A stretch of DNA of 12,764 nt, from the NCBI GenBank assembly GCA_034722015.1, contig JAYENI010000090.1, forward strand, positions 1 to 12,764, written 5' to 3'. The stretch is from JAJDOJ01 sp034722015 (GTDB lineage Bacteria > Pseudomonadota > Gammaproteobacteria > JAJDOJ01). Position numbers and translations under genes: made by a program. Positions 7,344 to 12,763 of the stretch are shown piece after piece (the first letter of the stretch is position 1; the number at the start of each line of letters is the position of its first letter). Below the pieces are notes generated by a model that ran no database searches, was not told where the DNA came from, and saw only the letters and a list, made by a program, of their open reading frames with translations.

Positions 7344-7418
7344 TTGACCGCCGAATGTTTCGGGGCCGGTCAACATCATCTGGCATCGCTGTCATCCGTT
7401 CGAGTGCGAACCGGCCCC
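7344..7418 (-). promoter_or_regulatory. Leader with two mutually exclusive hairpins before the SMP-30-like gene
   Basis: Two strong structures overlap. One is a compound hairpin at 7344-7373: arms TTGACCG and CGGTCAA, a 3-nt bulge, an inner 5-bp stem CCGAA/TTCGG and a 3-nt loop. The other pairs GGGGCCGGT (7362-7370) with ACCGGCCCC (7410-7418), a perfect 9-bp match over a 39-nt loop. Bases 7362-7363 and 7367-7370 are needed by both. They lie 19-95 bases upstream of the ribosome-binding site. No T-run follows on the minus strand, so any control would be translational or protein-mediated. Confidence 0.35.
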
Positions 7419-7449
7419 TTCAGGATGGCACAGCGTCCCGTCCCGCTGT

Positions 7450-8475
7450 CTACTTGTAAGCAACCGCCGCGCTGGTCGGGCCGGCCAGCGGGATCATTTC
7501 GAAGCGTTTGAATCCCGCCTCGGCACACCATTCCCGGAAGTTCGCCCCCGTGTAATCGAATGCGTCGCCGAACTCGATCAGCATGTTGAGCGACATCAGG
7601 AGTCCAGGCGCATTTTCGCGCCTCGCGTCGTCGATCACATTCTCGATGGCGATCAGTGCGCCCCCCTCCGGCAGGGCCTCATACGCCTTGCCGATAAGTA
7701 CCTTCTTCTTCTCCAGGTTCCAGTCGTGCAGGATATTTCCCATGGTGATCACGTCTGCCTTCGGAAAATCGTCGACAAAGAAATCACCGGAAACCACCGT
7801 GATCCGGTCAGTCATGCCGGCCGCATCGATCTGATTGCGGGCATGCGCCGCGACGGCCGGAAGATCAAAGGAACGCAGGGCGAGATGCGCATGACGCGCC
7901 CCGACGATGCGCGACAGAAGCGCCAGCGCACCGCCGATATCCGTGACGGAATCATACCGCGTGAAATCGAACTTCCCGGCCAGCCGGGTGAAATTCTCCG
8001 CCTGGAAGCCGGTCATTGCGTCCAGGAACTGGCCGAGTCTCGCCTCGTCAGCGTACAGTTCCTCGAACATGGGCTTGCCGTTGTGCTTGATCTCGTTCTG
8101 CGGCTGACCGGTCTTGAGTGCGGTGCCCAGGTGGTTCCAGAATCCGAACAGGCGCGTGTTGAGCATCTCCGGCAACCCACCAATGTACGACGAACTGTTC
8201 CTGTCCAGAAACGCGGCGGTCTCGGGGGTGTTTTTGTACCGCCCCTGCGGCCCGTCCCCGTCCCGATCCAGAAAGTGCAACGCCACCAGGGCATCGAAGA
8301 AATCGTATGTCCCCCGAGGGTGCAGCTCGAGCCTGTCACCGAGTTCCGGTGCCGTCATGGTCTCGTCTCCCAGAGTCGTAAACAGATTCAGCTCCACGGC
8401 CGTCAGCAACACCTTGGACGCCCAGAACGCCGTAGCGGTCTGCAGAATCTGGCCCGGATCGAGTTGATCTTTCAT
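7450..8475 (-). CDS. Class I SAM-dependent O-methyltransferase (acetylserotonin/hydroxyindole OMT-like)
   Basis: This protein of 341 residues has the two-domain layout of plant-type O-methyltransferases. An N-terminal helical dimerisation/winged-helix region (FWASKVLLTAVELNLF, LELHPRGTYDFFDAL) precedes a Rossmann SAM-binding domain. Numbered from the upstream ATG (342 aa), the catalytic signature GNILHDWNLEKKKVL lies at 248-261, with H251 as the expected general base. DLPAVAAHA (205-213) and LPEGGALIAIENVID (269-283) are the usual SAM-domain strands. Motif I reads TDIGGALALLSR, lacking the later glycine of the common DxGGGxG pattern. The ATG at 8475 is chosen because GGAGG is seven bases upstream; the ATG at 8478 is only four bases away. 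It is followed after 134 bp by the SMP-30-like gene. The acceptor is likely a small hydroxylated aromatic or polyketide, by family only. Confidence 0.87.
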   Translation of the reverse strand: MKDQLDPGQILQTATAFWASKVLLTAVELNLFTTLGDETMTAPELGDRLELHPRGTYDFFDALVALHFLDRDGDGPQGRYKNTPETAAFLDRNSSSYIGGLPEMLNTRLFGFWNHLGTALKTGQPQNEIKHNGKPMFEELYADEARLGQFLDAMTGFQAENFTRLAGKFDFTRYDSVTDIGGALALLSRIVGARHAHLALRSFDLPAVAAHARNQIDAAGMTDRITVVSGDFFVDDFPKADVITMGNILHDWNLEKKKVLIGKAYEALPEGGALIAIENVIDDARRENAPGLLMSLNMLIEFGDAFDYTGANFREWCAEAGFKRFEMIPLAGPTSAAVAYK

Positions 8476-8478
8476 CAT

Positions 8479-8863
8479 TCAGCCTCCAGTGGCGTCGTTT
8501 GCCCACCCCGCGAATACGGTCATCGTCGTCGCGACCGGCAGCCCCTCCCGCAACACAAGAGAAATGTCCTGCCGCGTCGAAACATCACGGGACACCGGCA
8601 GTTGCCGGCCAGCGTTATTGATTATGAAAATTCGAGCAGGGTTAAGGCGATTTCTGTCAAATGAAATACCATCCCGCTTGTCTTTTCATCCGTCCTCTGT
8701 GTTGCGACAACCGTTCCATCGTTCGACGATGCGCCTGTTGTCGTGCCTTGATGACGATCGAAAATCCTGCGCAATCTCGTATGCCATTCTCCGGCAATCG
8801 CCTAACTCCTGGGCAAGTGTGGCTGATGCAGGCCATATCAAGCCTCCCGCCGGTGAAGGTCGA
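8479..8863. other. Gap with possible methyltransferase promoter and a palindrome
   Basis: No gene is supported in this 385-bp gap. For the minus-strand methyltransferase gene, TTGACA lies at 8655-8660 and CATAAT at 8621-8626. They are 28 bp apart, so they do not form one standard promoter. An AT-rich patch at 8617-8636 is the best -10 area. A palindrome, CCGGCA GT TGCCGG, lies at 8595-8608 between that patch and the gene start, where a repressor operator would fit. The part from 8700 to 8863 shows nothing recognisable. Confidence 0.35.
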
Positions 8864-9220
8864 TCACGCCAGATACAACAGAACCAGCGCGATCGCGGCC
8901 GGAAACGCCTGCACGAACAGGATCTTTCGACTGGCCGTCGCCGCGCCGAACAGTCCCGCGACGAAAACGCAGCAGAGAAAGAACACCTTCACATCCATTC
9001 CGTTCTGACCGAGGCTGAGCCCCCAAACCAGGCCCGCGGCAAGAAAACCGTTGTAGAGTCCCAGGTTCGCCGCAAGGGCCCTGGACGCCGATGCGAACTC
9101 CTTCGTCAGATCAAAAGCCCGTCGCCCGGCTGGCTTGTCCCAGAGAAACATCTCCAGCACAAGGATGTAGACATGCAGCAACGCGATGGCGCCAACGGCA
9201 AGGTTCGCAACAGTCATCAT
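8864..9220 (-). CDS. DUF1304 family integral membrane protein
   Basis: This small inner-membrane protein matches the DUF1304 family. Four hydrophobic helices are seen, with the family hallmarks LHVYILVLEMFLW, ANLGLYNGFLAAGLVWGL and VAGLFGAATASRKILFVQ. The family's role is not established to my knowledge. The ATG at 9220 gives 118 residues, the usual family length, beginning just before the first helix. A GTG at 9247 would add nine hydrophilic residues (NLNEYVDV) and is the alternative. Neither start has a clear ribosome-binding site. It lies 388 bp upstream of the methyltransferase start on the same strand, so co-transcription is possible but not indicated. Confidence 0.87.
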   Translation of the reverse strand: MMTVANLAVGAIALLHVYILVLEMFLWDKPAGRRAFDLTKEFASASRALAANLGLYNGFLAAGLVWGLSLGQNGMDVKVFFLCCVFVAGLFGAATASRKILFVQAFPAAIALVLLYLA

Positions 9221-9458
9221 GACATCTACGTACTCGTTAAGGTTCACGTCATCGCGCTCGCCTGGTCGGCGTTCCAGTGGTTAGGTCATTGCCCAGTCAA
9301 TTGTCAGATGCCTGCAGGGAATGACGCAGTCCGGACAGTCTCCCCCAACGGCTGCAACCATTTCCCCCTCACCCCGGGGGGGCTGCCGCCGCCGGACGCG
9401 GGGGGGCGGGAAGAGCGCAGGCCGTGATCTGTCGGAACTTCCCCGGTCGAGCCAGGCT

Positions 9459-9743
9459 TCAGTCCGATTCACAGCCCGCGTGACTGAACTCCAGCGGACC
9501 GGCGGGGCCCACCAATCCTTGTGGTCTGTCAAGCGACTTTCTCACGAACACGGCCTTGCAGCCGTTACCGTAGTGGATCGTGTACCCGGACAGATCGATC
9601 GAGTGCAGCGTCGAGGAAACCTCGGGACGCGCTCTCACGAAATTCACCATGACATCCAGGTCCTTCATATTCTGATGTTGAGGCGGCAGCGCGGCGCTGG
9701 CCCCTTGCATGAACAACATCATTGTCAGGAACAGTATTTTCAT
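9459..9743 (-). CDS. Small secreted protein of unknown family (94 aa)
   Basis: From the ATG at 9743 the frame gives MKILFLTMMLFMQGASA, a clear Sec signal peptide with cleavage probably after ASA (residue 17). The mature part of about 77 residues has two cysteines (C62 and C91). These could form a disulfide after export. The motif YTIHYGNGCKAVFVRK is the most distinctive part. I do not recognise the family. An upstream ATG at 9776 would lengthen the N-terminus by eleven residues and keep the signal peptide. The frame stays open to 10058, but that part is Arg/Gly/Ser-rich and looks like non-coding. Ribosome-binding sites are weak at both starts. The signal peptide and the retained frame make a real gene likely. 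Confidence 0.6.
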   Translation of the reverse strand: MKILFLTMMLFMQGASAALPPQHQNMKDLDVMVNFVRARPEVSSTLHSIDLSGYTIHYGNGCKAVFVRKSLDRPQGLVGPAGPLEFSHAGCESD

Positions 9744-10078
9744 TGCTGTCTGAATACCCGGGAATCCGAATCTCATTGATGAACCTGACGACCGACCTGA
9801 CGTTGTCGGGTAAATCGCACATCGCATCAGGCGACTGATTTCTATTTTCACCTTGCTCCGCCTCCGCCAGCGCGCTTCGGTTGGCCCATCGGCGTAATCG
9901 AGCACCATACCACTGTCGCAAGCGATAGTGGCGCCGTTACGGTGCCCGCCAATGGACGCCGGAGATCTCGTCCCGATACGCCACGTCCATATCGAGAAGC
10001 GTCGGACCGGACGGGTTTCCGGAAAAATTTCTGACCCCATAAGGCACCCACTGCACACTTTTTGGGATCCGCGTTGAT
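9744..10078. other. Non-coding gap with a 22-bp near-perfect palindrome
   Basis: I see no supported gene between the secreted protein and the toxin-antitoxin promoter. A near-perfect palindrome sits at 9910-9931, with left arm CCACTGTCGC, a two-base centre AA, and right arm GCGATAGTGG. Nine of ten pairs match. It lies about 135-190 bp upstream of the minus-strand secreted-protein gene and may be an operator. Reading frames across this region look random in amino-acid content. Confidence 0.4.
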
Positions 10079-10125
10079 TTGCCTTGTTAAGGCTTCCCGC
10101 CTATAGTGTACGGCAATACCGTACA
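10079..10125 (+). promoter_or_regulatory. Toxin-antitoxin promoter and autoregulatory operator
   Basis: A -35 box TTGCCT (10079-10084), a 17-bp spacer and a -10 box TATAGT (10102-10107) make a good sigma-70 promoter. A perfect inverted repeat, TGTACGG (10107-10113), CAATA, CCGTACA (10119-10125), begins at the last base of the -10 and covers the expected transcription start. YefM-YoeB complexes are known to bind palindromes with TGTACA-like cores, so this is very likely the autorepression operator. Confidence 0.7.
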
Positions 10126-10142
10126 ACTGAGGGCGAAACCAG

Positions 10143-10415
10143 GTGGACAGCGTAAGCGTAAACAAGTTCAGGGATAACCTGAAATACCTGGTAGAACAAG
10201 TAGTTTGCAAGCACGTGCCACTGAAGGTAACGCGCCGGGGCGGCGATGATTTCGTCGTTGTTAGCGCCGACGACTGGGAACGTGAGCAGGAAACGCTTTT
10301 TATTTTACAGAACAATAAGTTAATGAAACAGATCGAGGACTCCCTATGTACGCACGTAAAAGGATCGGGGTACACTCCTTCGGCAGAGGAAATGGATGAG
10401 ATCGCTGGTATTTGA
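10143..10415 (+). CDS. yefM: Type II antitoxin, Phd/YefM family
   Basis: This 90-residue protein has the Phd/YefM layout. An N-terminal DNA-binding part (VSVNKFRDNLKYLVEQV, then PLKVTRRGGDDFVVVSADDWE) matches the family pattern of 'x-S-x-x-x-x-R-x-N-L' and 'P-x-x-I/V-T-R'. The acidic, helical C-terminus (about 53-90) would wrap the toxin. It neutralises the YoeB-type toxin encoded directly downstream and represses the operon as DNA-binding partner. The start is a GTG at 10143, with TGAGGG centred about twelve bases upstream. The non-ATG start could lower antitoxin yield. The 3' end overlaps the toxin gene by 20 bp, so the two are translationally coupled. Confidence 0.9.
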   Translation: MDSVSVNKFRDNLKYLVEQVVCKHVPLKVTRRGGDDFVVVSADDWEREQETLFILQNNKLMKQIEDSLCTHVKGSGYTPSAEEMDEIAGI

Positions 10416-10668
10416 AGGCAATACATGGTCCGCGTACGAAGAACTGAGACAACGGGATAAGAAGCTACACAAATCGCTGTGCAGCATATTGAAAGAAATG
10501 TTGCGAGGCGACCCCGGCATCGGAACAGGAAAGCCCGAGCCTCTCAAACACAACCTCTCAGGACTCTGGTCCCGGCGACTTAGCCGGAAAGACCGTGTGG
10601 TATACAAGTACGACGACAAATACATTTACGTTTTCGCCATCGGAGGCCACTACGACCGGATCCAATAG
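10396..10668 (+). CDS. yoeB: Type II toxin, Txe/YoeB family ribosome-dependent mRNA endonuclease
   Basis: This 90-residue protein is a full-length Txe/YoeB toxin, which enters the ribosomal A site and cuts mRNA. The signature GKPEPLKHNLSGLWSRR (45-61) is nearly identical to that of E. coli YoeB. The catalytic residues line up with a shift of two: E48, R67 and H85 correspond to E46, R65 and H83 of E. coli YoeB. All are present, so the toxin should be active. The C-terminus GGHYDRIQ is slightly longer than the usual ending at HY. The start ATG at 10396 has GAGGA five bases upstream, inside the antitoxin gene. It overlaps the antitoxin by 20 bp and has no further gene after it in the operon. Confidence 0.93.
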   Translation: MRSLVFEGNTWSAYEELRQRDKKLHKSLCSILKEMLRGDPGIGTGKPEPLKHNLSGLWSRRLSRKDRVVYKYDDKYIYVFAIGGHYDRIQ

Positions 10669-10801
10669 CCCTCTCACAGTGAAGTAACACCTCGTGGCAC
10701 CCGTTCCACCAATTATCATCAAGATAGAAAAGGCCCTACGCGTGTCAAATGAAAGGCCGGACCCTTTTCTCCCCTTTCTCTCCTCGAAATGTCGATTGTA
10801 A
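10669..10801. other. Spacer between the toxin gene and the intron remnant
   Basis: No gene is visible. AGAAAAGG (10726-10733) and CCTTTTCT (10763-10770) form an 8-bp inverted repeat with a 29-nt loop. On the plus strand it is followed by a pyrimidine-rich tract with several T triplets. It may serve as a weak terminator for the toxin operon. Confidence 0.25.
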
Positions 10802-10887
10802 GTCGCGGTAGGGACACCCGCCCGTCGCCGAGTGCCCCCCCCCGCACAGATCCGTACTTGCGGCACTACCGCTACCGCATACGGCTC
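10802..10887 (-). ncRNA. Group II intron 3' end: domain V and domain VI remnant
   Basis: On the minus strand, domain V runs from 10887 to 10849. It begins GAGCCGTATGCGG and ends CCGCAAGTACGGATC, closely following the bacterial domain V pattern, including the AGC catalytic triad. The usual AC bulge reads AA, and the distal stem contains a tandem GCGGTA duplication that makes it 39 nt instead of about 33-34. A GC-rich linker with nine Gs leads to a domain VI-like stem (GGGCAC paired with GTGTCC, extended inward by three pairs). It is followed by CTACCGCGAC, with an A seven bases from the proposed intron end at 10802. The 5' part of the intron is absent, so the element is dead. Confidence 0.75.
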
Positions 10888-11088
10888 CTACCTCGAGTAT
10901 TTGGCGTCAAAGCGGACGCTGGGGTATGGATGGACAAGGCGTGGGCGCGGCAGCCACTGGCTTTGCAGACGGTTGAACCGCTCCCATGTCCAACGGCACC
11001 GGGCCTTATGACCGCGCCGACGAATCACCCATAGCCACAACCGGCTTATCTGGGTGTAGAATTCGCGCGGCGCCTTCAGGTTGCCCGG
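10888..11088 (-). pseudogene. C-terminal fragment of a group II intron reverse transcriptase/maturase
   Basis: Translating the minus strand up to the TAG at 10888-10890 gives 66 residues, PGNLKAPREFYTQISR onward, with no start codon. The segment WERFNRLQSQWLPRPRLVHPYP, described here in two parts (WERFNRLQSQWLP and RPRLVHPYPSVRFDAKYSR), matches the usual C-terminus of intron-encoded maturases, where 'WLPxPrxxHPYPxxRF' precedes the stop just before domain V. The stop codon is directly adjacent to domain V, as in intact introns. The RT fingers, palm and domain X are missing. At about 11088 the homology ends and the sequence changes to the end of a transposable element. The transposon probably inserted into, or deleted, the maturase gene. 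Confidence 0.72.
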
Positions 11089-11101
11089 TGTTACGTCCCG
11101 C

Positions 11102-11143
11102 CTTGATTCAGGAGATTTGACTCGACCTATTTGAGACGAAACG
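11102..11143 (+). repeat. Three YTTGA direct repeats at 14-bp spacing in the element end
   Basis: CTTGATTC begins at 11102, TTTGACTCGA at 11116 and TTTGAGACGA at 11130. The last two share ATTTGA-two bases-CGA when the preceding A is included (11115-11125 and 11129-11139). Regularly spaced sites just inside the terminus are typical of transposase-binding sites in this class of element. The function is inferred. Confidence 0.5.
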
Positions 11144-11151
11144 TAAGGGGG

Positions 11152-11200
11152 CGTCCCAGGCTGGCCGAGGAGGAACGCAACCCCGATCCAGCCTGGGACG
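11152..11200 (-). terminator. Perfect 13-bp inverted repeat after the transposition operon
   Basis: CGTCCCAGGCTGG (11152-11164) and CCAGCCTGGGACG (11188-11200) pair perfectly across a 23-nt loop, nine bases past the stop of the small acidic gene. On the minus strand CCCCC and TTACG follow, not a T-run. It may terminate or stabilise the operon mRNA, or be part of the element's end structure. Confidence 0.5.
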
Positions 11201-11208
11201 TAGATGGA

Positions 11209-11409
11209 TCAGAACGGGGGGTCGTCGTTGAAGTCGAACGATTGCTGAGGGGCGGGATGGGCATTGAGCTCATCCATATCGAGTTCGACCAGTTCGGTTT
11301 CGTATAGCCGCCAAAGCGCATCGCTGAGTTCGTTGAGCAGATCGAACAGGGCCTTGGCCGTTTCCGGAGGCAAGCCCCGCGGCAGATCGAAGACAGGGGT
11401 GGTTTTCAT
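11209..11409 (-). CDS. Small acidic protein, third gene of the transposition operon
   Basis: This 66-residue protein is strongly acidic (about fourteen Asp/Glu against four Lys/Arg) and proline-rich at both ends. The middle (TAKALFDLLNELSDALWRLYETELVELDMDEL, residues about 18-48) is predicted to form one or two amphipathic helices. Its ATG overlaps the TGA of the ATPase gene by four bases (ATGA at 11406-11409), so it is translationally coupled and should be a real gene. I do not recognise a family. By position it resembles the extra small genes that follow transposase-ATPase pairs in related elements, and it may be a partner or regulator of the ATPase. No membrane segment or signal is present. 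Confidence 0.72.
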   Translation of the reverse strand: MKTTPVFDLPRGLPPETAKALFDLLNELSDALWRLYETELVELDMDELNAHPAPQQSFDFNDDPPF

Positions 11410-12200
11410 AGCAATTCCTCGATGGCCTGCTGGATCAATTCATCGGGCAGGTGATTCAAGCCCTTGGGCACGGCCAGTTGCATGCTGGTCTTGAGGATGC
11501 GCCCGGCTTGTCGGGGCAGCCCCTGTGAGGCCTGGCGCAGCAGTTCGAGGCCCGAGTCCGACAGCAGGGTATGCTGGGCGCCGGATTGCCGGAAGGCATG
11601 CTCGATGAGGTTGTTGAACCGCTTCCGCTCGGTGATGGGTTTCAGGCGCAGACGCACCTGGATGCGGCTGGCCAGTGCCGCATAGGGCGCGCGCTCCAGG
11701 GTTTGGGCCAGGCGGGGATGGCCGAGCATCCAGACGGTCATCAGGTCGCGGGAGTCGAAGGCAAAGTTGAGGAAGGCGGGCAGGTCGCGGAAGAACTCCA
11801 CGGGCAGGTTCTGCGCCTCATCGATGATCCAAATCGGTACGACGCCTTTACCGTCGGCCAGGTCCTGGATGCGGGCCTTGATATCGCGCCACAGGGCGGC
11901 ACGCCGGTGGACGGGCTCCAGCCCCAGGGCGAGGGCCAGGGAGCGATACAGATCGAGGCGCCCGAAGTCGGTCTCCGCCAGATAGACGACCTGATAGCGG
12001 TGGGGGTTGAGTGCCCGGGTCAGTTGGCGCAGTGCGGCGGTCTTGCCCACGCCGGCCTCGCCGGTCAACAACCCCACGCCGGGGCTCTCCAGCAACCAGG
12101 TGAATCTCGCGTTGAGCCGGTCGAGGAATCCATCGTCCCACAGCTCGGCGTGCTCCTTGCCCAGGGGGGAGTGCTTCAGGCCGAAGTGTTGCAGGACCAT
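11406..12200 (-). CDS. AAA+ ATPase of the ExeA/TniB type, transposition helper
   Basis: This 264-residue protein is an ExeA/TniB-type AAA+ ATPase. Residues 47-54 GEAGVGKT are the Walker A loop. Residues 121-130 VPIWIIDEAQ are Walker B with catalytic D127 and E128. A DLMTVWMLGHPRL segment (152-164) fits sensor 1, and ASRIQVRLRLKP (177-188) is the usual arginine-bearing region. The C-terminal helical lid (about 190-264) contains GLPRQAGRIL, the sensor 2 region. ExeA relatives outside secretion clusters commonly act as target-selecting ATPases for DDE transposases, as MuB, TniB and TnsC do. The ATG at 12200 shares one base with the transposase TGA (TGATG), and the stop overlaps the next gene by four bases. 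The peptidoglycan-binding C-terminus of true ExeA is absent, supporting the transposition role. Confidence 0.88.
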   Translation of the reverse strand: MVLQHFGLKHSPLGKEHAELWDDGFLDRLNARFTWLLESPGVGLLTGEAGVGKTAALRQLTRALNPHRYQVVYLAETDFGRLDLYRSLALALGLEPVHRRAALWRDIKARIQDLADGKGVVPIWIIDEAQNLPVEFFRDLPAFLNFAFDSRDLMTVWMLGHPRLAQTLERAPYAALASRIQVRLRLKPITERKRFNNLIEHAFRQSGAQHTLLSDSGLELLRQASQGLPRQAGRILKTSMQLAVPKGLNHLPDELIQQAIEELL

Positions 12201-12763
12201 CAGCCTTCCTCCGAACTCAGGTTGTGGTATTGGCGATAGGCCAGTTCCACCGCGTTGTCCCCGCCGGCGCCGCTGGACGAAGGTGTCTCCGGCGGCAGGG
12301 GTTTGTGCCGCCGCCGGTGGACATTGGCGACGGCGTCCAGGGGCGTGGCGGCCCCGAGTGACCGTCCGTCATCGTCCTCCACCCCAAAGACCTGCCGGGC
12401 GTGGGGATCGACCACCAGACGCACGGATCGTCCGGCCAGCTCATAGGGGACCTCGAAGCGGTCGCCCTGGTAGGAGACGGTGCCGTCCTTGCGCACGTGG
12501 CGAGTCACGCGGTGGTAGAACAGCTCATCGATGCGGGCGGCCAGGGCGCCCAGGGTACGGATCCGCGGCAGGTCCTGTTGGTAGCGTTGCAGCGGCGAGC
12601 GTCCTGCCAACGCGCTGTGGGACGTGGTGTGGTAGACGGTCTCGAGCCACGCCCACAGGCGGGCGTTCAGATCGCCGAGGTCGCGCAGCCGGGCGGTGTC
12701 GAGCTCACTGAGAAAATGATCCCTGAAAGATCGATGCCACCTTTCCAGCTTGCCCTTTCCTTG
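12200..12763 (-). CDS. DDE transposase/integrase (rve, Mu-type C-terminus), 5' part outside the window
   Basis: The frame enters from the right edge and the last 187 residues are visible. It opens with QGKGKLERWHRSFRDHFL. The glutamate in KLERW fits the final E of the DDE triad in rve-type integrase cores. LNARLWAWLETVYH followed by SPLQRYQQD is the usual end of that core. The remainder (about 70-150) contains strands VTRHVRKDGTVSYQGDRFEVP and VRLVVDPHARQVFGVE (given as short pieces of one region), matching the beta-barrel C-terminal domain of Mu- and IS481-type transposases. The two Asp residues and the N-terminal DNA-binding domain are outside the window, so activity cannot be judged. The stop overlaps the ATPase start by one base (TGATG). 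Confidence 0.88.
   Translation of the reverse strand, partial: QGKGKLERWHRSFRDHFLSELDTARLRDLGDLNARLWAWLETVYHTTSHSALAGRSPLQRYQQDLPRIRTLGALAARIDELFYHRVTRHVRKDGTVSYQGDRFEVPYELAGRSVRLVVDPHARQVFGVEDDDGRSLGAATPLDAVANVHRRRHKPLPPETPSSSGAGGDNAVELAYRQYHNLSSEEG

Noticed and set aside
7726..8664. 312-codon plus-strand frame over the methyltransferase
   Set aside because: Antisense to an enzyme with intact catalytic motifs; the translation has no family pattern.
9360..9412. C- and G-run cluster that could be a quadruplex or terminator
   Set aside because: The runs are irregular and interrupted, no clean stem with a T-run is present, and the region is simply GC-rich intergenic DNA.
8489..9427. 312-codon plus-strand frame over the DUF1304 gene and its flanks
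   Set aside because: Crosses a clear DUF1304 gene in antisense and reads as low-information sequence.
9744..10058. N-terminal extension of the small secreted protein, or a separate gene in the gap
   Set aside because: The residues are Arg/Gly/Ser-rich with no motif, while a convincing signal peptide starts at 9743. A degraded gene in another frame (SGPTLLDMDVAYRDEIS) was considered but ends in a stop and matches nothing I know.
11571..12239. 222-codon plus-strand frame across the ATPase gene
   Set aside because: Antisense shadow of an AAA ATPase with intact Walker motifs.
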